DNA of 45,351 nucleotides from assembly GCA_903915035.1 (NCBI GenBank), contig CAIWRI010000134.1, positions 1 through 45,351 on the forward strand, read 5' to 3'. Numbering within the stretch: position 1 is the stretch's first letter; the number at the start of each line of letters is the position of its first letter. The notes under the pieces are model-generated. The model was not told the DNA's origin. It searched no databases and saw only the letters and a program-made list of their open reading frames with translations. Source of the stretch: an uncultured Nitrosomonadales bacterium. Lineage in GTDB: Bacteria; Pseudomonadota; Gammaproteobacteria; Burkholderiales; Gallionellaceae. Of the stretch, positions 1-10,400 are shown piece by piece. A program made the translations under genes and the position numbers.

Positions 1-120
1 CCCGTAGCTTGCGAAAATTTCCCGTGGCTCGGAAAAATTTCCCGTGGCTCGGAAAAATTTCCCGTGGCTTGGAAAAATTTCCCGTGGTTCGCGGAAGTTT
101 CCCGTGGCTTGCGTAATGTT
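1..120. repeat. 20-bp tandem repeat, about six units
   Basis: Six consecutive units of 20 bases start at positions 1, 21, 41, 61, 81 and 101. The consensus is CCCGTGGCTCGGAAAAATTT; units 2 and 3 are identical and the outer ones diverge. The array is cut by the window edge, so its true length is unknown. Because 20 is not a multiple of 3, it does not encode a simple peptide repeat. No unique spacers separate the units, so it is not a CRISPR. Function unknown. Confidence 0.85.
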
Positions 121-504
121 TCCCGTAACATGAAATCAGTTGCAAACGTACTGATTCTGGAAAATTCATTGGTACGCGCTACAGACAGACGGAGTGTGTT
201 CTTAAAAAAGATGCCAGTCTATATGCCAAAAGGACTAGGTAATAAGTGGAAAGTTGTCGAGCAACCGGGCTTAAAGGCGATAGCGCGACAAATTTATTGC
301 CCGGCACAGGTAGGGGCGGCTTTAGCTCAGCTTGGTGCGTCAGCTTTGTGACTGCCAGCTTGCGCCAATACAGCGACTTCACCGCAAGATTGTGCTGCAT
401 ATTCGCTTGCCGAAGTTGCTTGCAATTTAAGCGCTGCAACATGCGCCGCCCAGAATTTTGTTTTCTGAATCATGTTTCACCTCATTCGTAATCGAGGTGC
501 AATC
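121..504. other. no convincing gene
   Basis: Between the tandem repeat and the next possible reading frame I see only short overlapping frames on both strands that start inside the repeat or lack a ribosome-binding site. None resembles a family I recognise. It probably belongs to the same degenerate patch as the following remnant. Confidence 0.4.
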
Positions 505-796
505 ATGCAAAAATTAATAGCCGCCAACAAGCCTGCTGTTTATGGAGTGCTTACTTTGAAAGTGGCCAATCGCGCGCGCGAGATTAGCAGGAATGTTGCA
601 AAGGTTAGCAGGAAACTCGCACGTTATTGACACGCATCAAAGCGCATCCAAATTACACAGGGGCGATTGCTCAGTATTTACAGATTATCGGCGCACAAAT
701 CGTGCTTGACCGCTCCAGCTGGAAACCTGTTGTCACGGTTCAGTACGATGCCGATTTGTTGTTGGCTGGAAAAAAGGCATGGCAAGGATGCCAACC
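505..796 (+). pseudogene. unrecognised small reading frame, probably frameshifted
   Basis: A 41-residue frame starts with ATG at 505 and ends at 630; its tail is basic (AREISRNVAKVSRKLARY). A second frame, open from before 630 to a stop at 796, reads like real protein (HPNYTGAIAQYLQIIGAQIV, then WKPVVTVQYDADLLL). The two could be one small protein of about 95 residues broken by a frameshift near 625. I do not recognise the family. A hairpin lies immediately downstream. Confidence 0.3.
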
Positions 797-826
797 CTGA
801 CAATTCGCCATGCCCTCTCCCTTTTT
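770..826 (-). terminator. long-loop hairpin with T-tract, likely end of recJ-prfB transcript
   Basis: GGCATGGC (776-783) and GCCATGCC (807-814) form an 8-bp perfect stem. Read on the minus strand the stem is followed at once by six T residues. On the plus strand a T-run also follows after a 7-base gap, so it may work in both directions. It lies about 200 bases beyond the prfB stop and is the first terminator-like structure there. The 23-base loop makes it less than ideal. Confidence 0.5.
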
Positions 827-1019
827 TCAACTTTAGCTAGTAGACAAAGTACATAACAAGGCGTTATCAAACAAGCGGGTTTTCCTTGAGCATGTAAACC
901 GCCGATGCAAGATTTTCAGAACTATTCGCCGACATGAACTTTAGTGCCGCTCTTGTTGAGTTACGCTACGGAGATATTTAGCAAAGATACCTGTTAGGAA
1001 TCAGTTGTTATCGGAACTA

Positions 1020-2124
1020 TTAAACCCCCTGCTTTAAACTCGCTGAGATGAAATCATCCAAATCACCGTCCAGCACGCCCTGGGTATTGCCGACTTCATA
1101 GTTGGTTCTCAAATCCTTGATGCGCGACTGATCCAGCACATAAGATCTGATCTGGTGTCCCCAGCCGATATCGGTTTTGCCGTCTTCCATTTCCTGCTTT
1201 TCTTCATTGCGTTTGCGCAATTCCTCCTCGTACATGCGCGATTTTAGCATCGCCATCGCCTCAGCCCGGTTGCGGTGTTGCGATCTGTCGCTCTGGCACT
1301 GCACCACGATATTGGTCGGGATATGGGTGATACGCACTGCTGAATCGGTTTTGTTGATGTGCTGACCACCGGCACCTGAGGCGCGATAGGTGTCCACACG
1401 CAAATCAGCCGGATTGATGTCAATCTCGATTGAATCATCGACTTCAGGATAGACGAACACACTGGAAAAAGAGGTATGGCGGCGATTGCCCGAATCGAAC
1501 GGAGATTTTCTCACCAGTCGGTGTACACCGGTTTCGGTGCGTAAATGGCCGAAGGCGTATTCACCGATGATCTTGAGGGATGCGCCCTTGATGCCCGCGA
1601 CTTCGCCATCTGACAGTTCGAGGATTTCTACCTGATAGCCTTTACGCTCGGCGTAGCGCACATACATACGCATCAACATCGAAGCCCAGTCCTGTGCCTC
1701 AGTGCCGCCTGAGCCTGCCTGAATGTCGATAAAGCAACTGTTCGGGTCCATCGGGTGATTGAACATGCGGCGAAATTCCATCTCCGCGACGCGCCGCTCA
1801 ATATCCGCTATATCATCGGCGGTACTATGCAGGGATTCCTCGTCATTCTCTTCTTGCGACATGACGAAGAGTTCTGCCGCGTCAGACAGATCCTGAGCAA
1901 TTTTGGCTAAACCCAACACCACGCCTTCGAGCAACTTGCGCTCACGTCCCAGTTCCTGGGCGCGCTTGGCATCCTGCCAGATGGCCGGATCTTCACTCAG
2001 TTCACAAACTTCGGTCAGACGTTCCTGTTTTGTATCGTAGTCAAAGATACCTCCGTAATTCGGCACTGCGCAAGGCTAAGTCTTGCAATTGATTGTTCAG
2101 TGAATTGATTTGTTCGACTTCCAT
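1020..2124 (-). CDS. prfB: peptide chain release factor 2 (programmed +1 frameshift)
   Basis: RF2 recognises UGA and UAA stop codons on the ribosome and triggers peptide release. The main frame carries the RF2 recognition loop SPF (in VRKSPFDSG) and the catalytic GGQ ([11 protein letters not shown]). The true start is the ATG at 2124-2122, giving a 25-codon leader ([12 protein letters not shown]...) that ends at an in-frame UGA at 2043-2041. The context is a purine-rich GGAGGT, then CTT TGA C, the classic autoregulatory slippery site; after slipping +1 on CTT the frame continues as DYDTKQERL. Starting at the internal ATG near 2066 would miss the frameshift and the N-terminal helix. It lies downstream of recJ on the same strand. 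The lysS gene often found after prfB is absent. Confidence 0.96.
2041..2056 (-). promoter_or_regulatory. RF2 autoregulatory frameshift site
   Basis: On the minus strand the order is GGAGGT, ATCTT, TGA, C. The Shine-Dalgarno-like GGAGG just upstream of CTT-TGA stimulates +1 slippage when RF2 is scarce. This matches the well-known prfB mechanism. Both the leader frame and the main frame are otherwise open. Confidence 0.93.
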
Positions 2125-2293
2125 GATGTTGTCCTGAGCGGGGCTAATTGGTTAAATTCAAAAGACGGTTGTCCGCAGATTAAATTGATTAAAACGATTA
2201 ACAACAAATAATCAAAATGTTAGATTGCGCGCCCGGTGTTAAAGGGAAAATCCGCGTGAATCTGTAGATTAAAGTCTTGCTGCAAAGGGCGCA

Positions 2294-2299
2294 ATTATA
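2294..2299 (-). promoter_or_regulatory. possible -10 box upstream of prfB
   Basis: On the minus strand a perfect TATAAT followed by a G/C-rich stretch lies 170 bases before the prfB start, in the 222-base gap after recJ. No good -35 hexamer is visible at the right distance, so the call rests on the -10 alone. Nothing else recognisable lies between 2125 and 2346. Confidence 0.3.
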
Positions 2300-2346
2300 A
2301 CGCAAACAGGTGAAGGGAGAAGGGAAGGGGTTCCTTGCATCTATTC

Positions 2347-4080
2347 TTATTCCCAATGGCGGATAATCAGTTGCAGTGATTGCTTGCCGTTATATTCATT
2401 GATGCTCAAACTGTAGACGGCATGGATGTATTCGGGCAGCGGTTCATTGTGTCCAAACAAAATGGCTTCGATCATATTGCCATCGTCTGTTGCGAGTTGC
2501 AATTTGAGGTGTTTTTCGCCGACCACGCGCTGTTTGAGTACCTCGAAATCGTCATCGAATTGCGGCACAGGAAAACCCTGTCCCCACACCTGCTCATCCA
2601 GCAAGTGTGCAGCTACCAGGGTCATGCCGGTAGAATCGAGCGGGCCGTCAGTGTCGATGCGCTGTGCCAGATCGTTCGGATTGAGCAACTCGCTGCAAAC
2701 CTGCTCGAAAGCGCTAACAAAAGCCGCAAAGTCAGTCTTGGCTATCGAGAGCCCGGCTGCCATACTGTGGCCGCCAAATTTTTTGATGAGCAGCGGGTGG
2801 CGTTTGCTGACCAGATCCAGCGCATCACGCAGATGCAGTCCTGCGATAGAACGGCCTGAACCTTTCAGCTCGCTATTATTCGCTTCGGCAAAGGCGATCA
2901 CAGGCCGGTGGAATTTGTCTTTCAGGCGCGAGGCTAAAATACCGATCACGCCTTGATGCCAGCGCTCATCGAACAGCGTTAAGCTGAAATTGTCTTGCGG
3001 ATTGATGCTTTCCAGCACAGCCAGCGCGAGCTCCTGCATGCCGGTTTCTATGCTGCGACGCTCACGATTGAGCGTGTCCAGTTGTGTGGCGATTTGTAGT
3101 GCTATGGCCGGGTCATCGGTTAGCAGGCCATTGATTCCCAGACTCATGTCATTGAGTCGTCCGGCTGCGTTCAGCCTTGGACCCACGGTAAAACCCAAAT
3201 CCATGCTGGATACTTTGTCCTGCGACTTTTTCGCGACCTGTAGCAGTGCATTGATGCCGGCGCAGGCGCGTCCGGCACGTATGCGCAAAAGGCCTTGTTG
3301 CACCAGAATCCGGTTGTTCTGATCCAGTTTGACCACGTCGGCAACGGTTCCCAGCGCGACCAGATCAAGCAGTTCAAGCAGTTTTCGGCCTTGAATGTCC
3401 GTCATTTGCCCTCTGCTGCGCAATTCGGCGCGCAAAGCCAGCAGCACATAGAACATTACACCCACGCCTGCCAGATGCTTGCTGGGAAATCCACAGTCAT
3501 GCTGATTCGGATTCACGATACAAGTCGCATCGGGCAGGGTATCACCGGGTAAATGATGGTCGGTGACGAAAACTTGCATGCCGAGTCGATTGGCTTCAGC
3601 TACGCCCTCCACACTGGCAATACCGTTATCTACGGTGAGCAAAATGTCGGGTTTGACGTAAGCTGTGCCCGCAAGGGGGATCCCGCTGTTGCGTGTTGAC
3701 CCTTCTGCGGCTAGTTGAACAATCTCCGGCGTTAAGCCGTAACCGTATTCAAAGCGATTGGGCACTAGAAAATCAACCGTTGCGCCGAAAGCGCGTAAAC
3801 CGCGCACGGCGACTGCGCAGGCCGTTGCGCCATCACAGTCATAATCGGCAATGACCAGTAGTTTTTTATGTGCGGCAATGGCATCTGCCAGCAGGCTTGC
3901 CATTTCACGAGCATTTTTCAGCTTGTCGAAAGGCAGCAGATGGGCAAAAGTGCTATCCAGTTGTTTGATATCTTCGATACCGCGCGCTGCAAATATCTTT
4001 GCCATGGCAGGCGTAAGCCCTGCGTCAATTAAGTGTTTCAGGGCATTTTCAGGAATTTGTCGGGGCAGAATTTGTGTCAT
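2347..4080 (-). CDS. recJ: single-stranded-DNA-specific 5'-3' exonuclease RecJ
   Basis: RecJ degrades single-stranded DNA 5' to 3' in RecF-pathway repair and mismatch repair. The DHH phosphoesterase motifs are visible: ADYDCDGATA near residue 80, TDHHLPGD near 160 (the DHH itself), and the later DHHA1 glycine-rich segment KFGGHSMAAGLS. The length of 577 residues is normal. I start at the ATG at 4080 (MTQILPRQIPENAL), which lines up with the usual RecJ N-terminus; an upstream in-frame ATG at 4125 would add 15 residues without homology. It is divergent from the MarR-efflux operon and upstream of prfB on the same strand. Confidence 0.95.
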   Translation of the reverse strand: MTQILPRQIPENALKHLIDAGLTPAMAKIFAARGIEDIKQLDSTFAHLLPFDKLKNAREMASLLADAIAAHKKLLVIADYDCDGATACAVAVRGLRAFGATVDFLVPNRFEYGYGLTPEIVQLAAEGSTRNSGIPLAGTAYVKPDILLTVDNGIASVEGVAEANRLGMQVFVTDHHLPGDTLPDATCIVNPNQHDCGFPSKHLAGVGVMFYVLLALRAELRSRGQMTDIQGRKLLELLDLVALGTVADVVKLDQNNRILVQQGLLRIRAGRACAGINALLQVAKKSQDKVSSMDLGFTVGPRLNAAGRLNDMSLGINGLLTDDPAIALQIATQLDTLNRERRSIETGMQELALAVLESINPQDNFSLTLFDERWHQGVIGILASRLKDKFHRPVIAFAEANNSELKGSGRSIAGLHLRDALDLVSKRHPLLIKKFGGHSMAAGLSIAKTDFAAFVSAFEQVCSELLNPNDLAQRIDTDGPLDSTGMTLVAAHLLDEQVWGQGFPVPQFDDDFEVLKQRVVGEKHLKLQLATDDGNMIEAILFGHNEPLPEYIHAVYSLSINEYNGKQSLQLIIRHWE

Positions 4081-4158
4081 AGCGGGCACGTTTGTAGGAT
4101 GGTTGAGTTTAACACCATGCGACAAATATCCCGGTATCGCTACCGGCTTTTAATTATG

Positions 4159-4188
4159 TTGACAGTATATGGTAACGCAAGTTACTAT
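4159..4188 (+). promoter_or_regulatory. promoter with palindromic operator for the MarR-efflux operon
   Basis: A perfect -35 TTGACA (4159-4164), an 18-base spacer and a -10 TACTAT (4183-4188) precede marR. The inverted repeat GTAAC-gcaa-GTTAC (4172-4185) overlaps the spacer and the -10 box, a typical place for a MarR dimer to block polymerase. Transcription would begin near 4195. Autoregulation by the adjacent MarR is inferred from position. Confidence 0.65.
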
Positions 4189-4219
4189 TTCTGCCGTTAT
4201 CACTTTTGTGTGCATCATT

Positions 4220-4780
4220 ATGGTCAAAGCATGTCTGAATGCGTTTGAGCAACGTTTGGATACCATCGATCAGCAAATAGCAGGTCAGCCTCGTCAGGAG
4301 GTGATGTTGTCGCGCATGCAATTCATCGTATTTAAAAAATTGCATGAGCTGCTGAATGAGAGTTTGCAGTCTTTTGGCATTAATGACACGATTTTAACTG
4401 CCTTGATGATGCTGTATTCCAGTCCGGATCGTTATATTTTTCCCAGCGATTTGAGCCATATCGTGATTTCCTCGCGTACCAATATCACGCGTTTTGCAGA
4501 CGAAATGGTGAAAAAAGGCTGGGTGAGCAGGGCGGGTCATGAAACGGACAGGCGCAAGATTATCCTGACGTTGACTGATGCAGGGGTCGCTTTCGTAGAA
4601 TCTGTATTGCCTGTGCAATGGGCGATTTATCAGGCAATTTGGCAGGATTTTAGCAGTGAGGAGAAGAATCAGATGGAAGTCATGCAGCATAAATTACTGG
4701 CTTCAATCGCCGGATTGAACCGCTTGTCCGAACCCGCTGTCGTCGATAAGGTTAACTTCAAGCAGAAAGACCCTACATGA
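4220..4780 (+). CDS. MarR-family transcriptional regulator
   Basis: A predicted winged-helix dimer, probably the local repressor of the efflux genes. The MarR core is visible: an N-terminal helical region, then helix-turn-helix DLSHIVISSRTNITRFADEM and the wing KGWVSRAGHETDRRKIILTLTDAG, with the conserved D-R-R-K. An earlier in-frame ATG at 4169 lies upstream of the predicted transcription start, so I use the ATG at 4220 (MVKACLNAFEQ), giving 186 residues. The stop overlaps the next start by ATGA, so the regulator is the first gene of the efflux operon. The ligand is unknown. Confidence 0.85.
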   Translation: MVKACLNAFEQRLDTIDQQIAGQPRQEVMLSRMQFIVFKKLHELLNESLQSFGINDTILTALMMLYSSPDRYIFPSDLSHIVISSRTNITRFADEMVKKGWVSRAGHETDRRKIILTLTDAGVAFVESVLPVQWAIYQAIWQDFSSEEKNQMEVMQHKLLASIAGLNRLSEPAVVDKVNFKQKDPT

Positions 4781-6243
4781 ATTTAGATTCGATATGCCGG
4801 TTTTCCCGGTTCAATACGCTGGTACTGCTGGCCGCTAGCTTGTCCGGCTGCGCCAGTGTCGGGCCGGATTTTAAACCGCCGCTAGCACCACTGGCAACGA
4901 TCAGCACGCCCGCGCAAACGGTCGCCGCACCCGGGACACTGATGGGCGGAGCACAGCATTTTGTGGCAGGACAAAGTGTATCGGCAAGCTGGTGGCAAAG
5001 TTTTGGCTCGACCAAACTCAACAACTACATCGAACTTGCGCTTAAAAGCAGTCCCAATCTGGAATCATCGCGGGCGACTTTACGGCAGGCGCAGCAGGCC
5101 TATGCTGCTGTGGCAGGTTCCACTCAGTTGCCGCAAGTGAATGGCGCGCTCGGTGCGCAGAAGCAGGGTACGAATAATGCGGCAATGGGACAGGCAGGCG
5201 GTGATCGGGTATTCGGGCTGTATAACGCAGGGGTGACAGTCAGCTACAACTTTGACTTGTTCGGTGGTAACCGGCGCCTGCTGGAAAGTTATGCCGCACA
5301 GACCGATTATCAGCAGTTTCAGCTGAATGGTGCGCGTCTGACGCTGGCGGCAAATGTGGTCACGACGGCCATGATGCAGGCGCAGTACCAAGCCCAGATA
5401 CATGCCAGTCTTTCAATTCTGGCCGCGCAGCAGCGGCAGCTGGAAATTGCGCAGCAACGCCTGAAACTGGGTGCCATCGCGCGCGGCGACGAATTGTCCT
5501 TGCAAACCCAAGTGGCGCAAACGCGCGCTGCCATACCGCCCTTGCAGAACAAGCTGGATCAGACCAATCACTTACTCGCGGTTCTGGCAGGGCAGGCACC
5601 CGGCACTGTGCAAGTGCCGGAATTCGCGCTTAGCGATTTCACTTTGCCGGGTGAATTGCCGGTGCTGATTCCATCTGAACTGGTGCGTCAGCGTCCTGAC
5701 ATTCAGGCATCTGAAGCCCTGCTGCATGCCGCCAGTGCACAATATGGCGTGGCGATAGCCAATGCTTACCCGAAAATCGGTCTGTCGGCCAATGTAGGTT
5801 CACAGGCCTTAGCTGCCTCCAGTTTATTTGGCGCAGGCAGCATGGTCTGGGGGCTGGCCGGCCAGCTGGCACAACCCTTATTTAATGCGGGGCTAAAAGC
5901 CGGGGCTAATTCGGCTAAGGCGGGATTGGATGCCGCCGCAGCCAATTATCAGCAAACGGTATTGCAAGCTTTGCGTAATGTGGCCGATGTACTGCGGGCC
6001 CTGGATAACGACGCGCAAATGTTGCAGGCACAGGCGGCGGCTGACAGTTCGGCACAGGCGGCGCAAGAAATCATACAACAGCAATATCAATTGGGCGGGG
6101 CTAGCTATTTGCAATTGCTTAGCGCGCAGCAACAGGCACAGCAAACGCGCATCAATCTGATTGAGGCCCGGACACAGCGCCTGACCGATAGCGCTGCGTT
6201 ATATCAAGCGATGGGTGGCGGCCTTGTCACAACAGTGCAATGA
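4777..6243 (+). CDS. RND efflux outer-membrane lipoprotein, NodT/OprM type
   Basis: The TolC-like channel of a tripartite efflux pump, anchored in the outer membrane. The N-terminus is a lipoprotein signal with lipobox LSGC (about residues 22-25), followed by the family hallmark SVGPDFKPP. The two repeated OEP domains are recognisable, with SASWWQSFG, the coiled-coil segment rich in AQ, and ELVRQRPDIQASEALLHAA in the second half. Its 488 residues are typical. It overlaps marR by four bases and is followed after 55 bases by the membrane fusion protein. Confidence 0.93.
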   Translation: MNLDSICRFSRFNTLVLLAASLSGCASVGPDFKPPLAPLATISTPAQTVAAPGTLMGGAQHFVAGQSVSASWWQSFGSTKLNNYIELALKSSPNLESSRATLRQAQQAYAAVAGSTQLPQVNGALGAQKQGTNNAAMGQAGGDRVFGLYNAGVTVSYNFDLFGGNRRLLESYAAQTDYQQFQLNGARLTLAANVVTTAMMQAQYQAQIHASLSILAAQQRQLEIAQQRLKLGAIARGDELSLQTQVAQTRAAIPPLQNKLDQTNHLLAVLAGQAPGTVQVPEFALSDFTLPGELPVLIPSELVRQRPDIQASEALLHAASAQYGVAIANAYPKIGLSANVGSQALAASSLFGAGSMVWGLAGQLAQPLFNAGLKAGANSAKAGLDAAAANYQQTVLQALRNVADVLRALDNDAQMLQAQAAADSSAQAAQEIIQQQYQLGGASYLQLLSAQQQAQQTRINLIEARTQRLTDSAALYQAMGGGLVTTVQ

Positions 6244-6298
6244 AGCTTAACTGCCGGCAATTTAAACAACTTTTCGAATCACTGCATGGAGTTTTTTT

Positions 6299-7441
6299 AT
6301 GAATAAGGGAACAACCAGGCGCATGATCATCATGCTGGTATTAACCGGTATGGTGTTTGGCGGCATTTACGGCTTTCAGCAATTCCGCAACAAAATGATC
6401 CAGCAAGCGATCAGAGGGCAAGGCATGCCGCCGCAGGCCGTGTCTACCGCTACGGTAGAAGCGCAAACCTGGCAGCCTACGGTGGAAGCCGTCGGCACCT
6501 TACGTGCTGCCAGAGGGGCAAGTCTTGCTACCGAAGTGGCAGGACTGGTGACAGCTATTCATTTTGAATCGGGTGCTACGGTCAAAGCGGGGCAATTGCT
6601 GGTGGAGCTGAATGCTGCACCACTCAAGGCGCAGTTAGAACAACTAAAAGCGCAAGCCTTGCTTGCCCGGCAGAATTATGAACGGGATAATGCGCAGTTC
6701 AAGGTGCAGGCGATCAGTCAGGCGGTTGTCGATACCGATGCCGCCAATCTGAAAAGTGCTGAGGCGCAGGTGGCAAGCCAGGAAGCGGGCATTGGGCAGA
6801 AAACACTACGTGCCCCTTTCGCCGGAAAGCTGGGGATACGTCAGATAGACCTGGGGCAATATCTGGCAGCGGGCAGTGCGGTCGTGAATCTGCAACAACT
6901 GGACAGTATATATCTGGACTTTACCGTGCCTCAAACGCAAATTAATTTGATTCATGCCGGTGATAAGGTCGCAGTGCAAACCAGTGCCTTGCCGGGTCGG
7001 CATTTTAGCGGCAATGTAATGGCGATAGAGCCTGTGGTCGATACGGCTACCCGCAATCTTCAGGTGCGTGCGCGTATTGTCAACACTAAAGAGACACTGT
7101 TGCCCGGTATGTTCGCTACAGTCAGAGTGGATGAAGGCGCTAAACGCCAGTTCATTACGGTACCTAATGCGGCGATTGCTTACAATACTTACGGCAGTAC
7201 GGTATTTATCGTCAAGCAGGGCAGCAAGGGTGCCGACGGTAAAATCAGTCTTACGGTCGAGCAGCGTTTTGTGCAGACCGGTGCGACACGCGGCGATCAG
7301 GTGGCGGTGCTCAGCGGACTCAAGTCCGGTGAAACGGTGGTGACAGGCGGTCAGCTTAAACTGCGTAACGGTGCGTCGGTGTTTGTGAATAATAGTGTGC
7401 CGACTGCGAATAATCCTAATCCCGAGGTGAGCGACGAATGA
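6299..7441 (+). CDS. RND efflux periplasmic adaptor (membrane fusion protein)
   Basis: The adaptor links the RND pump to the outer-membrane channel. An N-terminal membrane anchor (residues 8-26, IIMLVLTGMVFGGIYGF) precedes the lipoyl/hairpin region: VEAVGTLRAARGASLATEV, ESGATVKAGQLLVELNAAPL, an alanine/glutamine-rich alpha-hairpin, then TLRAPFAGKLGIRQIDLGQY. The beta-barrel and membrane-proximal domains follow. Its 380 residues fit the AcrA/MexE-like group. A GGAG lies 9 bases before ATG. The stop overlaps the RND start by ATGA. Confidence 0.93.
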   Translation: MNKGTTRRMIIMLVLTGMVFGGIYGFQQFRNKMIQQAIRGQGMPPQAVSTATVEAQTWQPTVEAVGTLRAARGASLATEVAGLVTAIHFESGATVKAGQLLVELNAAPLKAQLEQLKAQALLARQNYERDNAQFKVQAISQAVVDTDAANLKSAEAQVASQEAGIGQKTLRAPFAGKLGIRQIDLGQYLAAGSAVVNLQQLDSIYLDFTVPQTQINLIHAGDKVAVQTSALPGRHFSGNVMAIEPVVDTATRNLQVRARIVNTKETLLPGMFATVRVDEGAKRQFITVPNAAIAYNTYGSTVFIVKQGSKGADGKISLTVEQRFVQTGATRGDQVAVLSGLKSGETVVTGGQLKLRNGASVFVNNSVPTANNPNPEVSDE

Positions 7442-10400
7442 GCACTGCTGTGAGCGCTACGATGCGCAAATTCACCGATATTTTCGTCGAACGCCCGGTC
7501 TTAGCCACGGTCATCAGTCTGGTGATGCTGGTGCTGGGACTGCGCTCGATAGGCATGCTGCCTGTGTTGCAGTTTCCTTATACCCAGAATGCTGTGGTGA
7601 CGGTAAGCACAGCTTATCCGGGGGCGGATGCTAATCTGGTGGCGAGTTTCATTACCACGCCGCTGGAAAATGCCGTAGCGCAAGCGAATGGTATTGATTA
7701 CATGACCTCCGCCAGTATTCAGGGCGTTAGCACCATCACGGCCAACTTGCGTCTGAATTATGATCCGGACAAAGCGCTGACGGAGATCAATACCAAGATT
7801 AACGCGGTGCTCAATCAGATGCCGCCGCAGGCGCAAAAACCGGTGATGTCAGTGTCGATAGGCCAGACCATTGATGCCATGTATATCGGTTTTTACAGCG
7901 ATGTGTTAAAACCCAATCAGGTCACCGATTATCTGGTGCGTTCAGTACAACCGAAGTTGCAGGCGATTGAAGGCGTGCAGACAGCCGAACTGCTGGGCGC
8001 GAAAAACTTCGCACTGCGTGCCTGGCTCGATCCGCAAAAACTCGCAGCGGTCGGCTTGACTGCCGCTGACGTATCTAATGCTTTGGCTGCAAATAACTTC
8101 CTCTCCTCCAGTGGTCAGTCCAAGGGACAGTTGGTACAGATCAATTTGAATGCCTCCACCGCGTTGCATTCGGTTGAGTCTTTCAAGCAGATGATAATCA
8201 AGCAGCAGGGTAGTGCGGTGGTGCGACTGTCGGATGTGGCTAACGTCACACTGGGGGCGGACGATTATGATTCCAGTGTCGCTTTTGATGGCAAGAAGGC
8301 CGTGTACGTCGGTATACAGGTAGCGCCGGGCGCGAATCTGCTGGACGTGGTTGCGCGTGTGCGCAAAGCTATGCCGGAAATTGAGGCGCAATTGCCCAAA
8401 GGCATGAACAGCAACGTGGTGTATGACTCGACCAAGTTCGTCAATTCCTCCATAGACGAAGTGATTAAAACCCTGATCGAAGCGATTCTCATCGTAACGG
8501 TGGTGGTGTTTGTGTTCTTAGGTTCGCTGCGTTCAGTGCTCATCCCGGTTATTGCCATTCCGCTGTCGCTGATCGGAACATTTACGGTGATGCTGGCGTT
8601 GGGCTATTCCATTAATCTGTTGACCTTGCTGGCGCTGGTGCTAGGCATCGGGCTGGTGGTGGACGATGCCATTATCGTGGTGGAAAACGTCAGCCGTCAT
8701 CTGGAAGAAGGTCTCTCGCCCATGGACTCGGCGCTCAAAGCGGCGCGTGAACTGGCGAATCCGATTATCGCCATGACCATCGTGTTGATTGCGGTATATG
8801 TGCCGATCGGATTTATGAGCGGGCTGACCGGCGCGCTGTTTACCGAGTTTGCCTTTACTCTGGTAGGCGCTGTCACTATGTCGGCGGTGATTGCGCTGAC
8901 ACTGTCGCCTATGATGTGCTCACGCATGTTGCGCGCACCAAAAAAGATAGGCGGCAACTGGCAGGATCATCTGGTGATCTGGCTGGACAAGAAGTTCGAA
9001 GTGCTGCATACGAGCTACGAGAAAAAACTGCACGGTGTGCTCAATTATGTATCCGTGATTGCCGTGTTTGCGGTGCTGATTCTGGCAGGTATTTATTTCC
9101 TGTACACGACTTCAATGTCTGAACTGGCTCCGCAGGAAGATCAGGGCGTGCTGATTTCGGCTTCATTTAATGCGCCTGATGCGACCCTCAAACAACGCGA
9201 AAGTTATGGCGATCAGGTACATGATATTTTCAAGCATTATTCCGAGTCCGATCATATCTTTCAGCTCAATATGCCGACGCAGGTGATTACCGGTATGGTA
9301 TTAAAGCCCTGGAGCGAGCGCAGCAGAACCTCTAATCAGCTGCAACCGCTGGTACAAAAGGATCTGGGCAGTATTGCCGGTACGCAGAATGCCATTTTCC
9401 AGCCGCCGCCACTGCCCGGAGCACGGGGTTTGCCGGTTCAGTTTGTGATTACCACCACCGAGCCTTTCTCCAAATTGTTTGATGTGTCGCAAAAGTTTTT
9501 GCAGGATGCGCAAAAAACCGGTCAATTCATCTTTTTGCAGTCGGATTTGCGTATCGACTTGCCGCAAACTACCGTGGTAATTGATCGCAACATGGCAGCG
9601 CAAGTGGGTCTGAACATGGAGGACATCGGTTCCGCGCTGTCCTCCATGTTAGGTGGCGGCTATGTGAATTACTTCGAATTAGGCGGTCGTTCCTATAAAG
9701 TGATTCCGCAAGTTGAGCAGCGTCATCGTCTGAATGCAGAGCAGCTCAAACAGTATTATTTGCGTACAGCCAGCGGGAAAATGGTGTCGTTGTCTACGGT
9801 AGCGCATCTGGAAACCAGTACCCAGCCGGAAACCATTAACCATTTTCAACAGCAGAATATGGCGACGATTCAGGGCGTGGTATTTCCGACCGTATCGCAA
9901 GGCGAGGCGTTGCAAGGCCTCAAGACGCTGGCACAGCAATCCCTGCCGTCAGGCTACAGCTTTGACTATGCCGGTGCCTCGCGTCAGTTTGTGCAGGAGT
10001 CAGGCGGCTTACTGCTGACATTCTTCTTCGCCATCGTGATTATCTTCCTGGCACTGGCGGCGCAGTTCGAGAGCTTCCGCGATCCTGTGATTATTCTGGT
10101 GTCCGTGCCGATGTCGATTGCCGGTGCGCTGATCTTTATCAATCTGGGTATTGGTCACGCCACACTGAATATCTATACGGAAGTAGGGTTGGTGACGTTG
10201 ATCGGTCTGGTATCCAAGCATGGTATTTTGATCGTGGAATTTGCCAACAACTTGCAGCGTTCGGGTGTTGCTAAGCGTGAGGCGATAGAACATGCCGCCG
10301 GGTTGCGCCTGCGTCCGATCCTGATGACGACAGCCGCGATGGTGTTCGGCGTGGTGCCGCTGATTACCGCCAGCGGTGCGGGTGCGGTGAGTCGCTTTAA

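Noticed and set aside
64-351. 95-residue plus-strand frame beginning in the tandem repeat
   Set aside because: No ribosome-binding site, start inside the 20-bp repeat, no recognisable similarity.
1020-2066. prfB starting at the internal ATG at 2066
   Set aside because: The reading ignores the frameshift site and removes the conserved RF2 leader and first helix.
4169-4219. Upstream ATG for marR
   Set aside because: It lies between the -35 and -10 boxes of the best promoter and would not be in the transcript.
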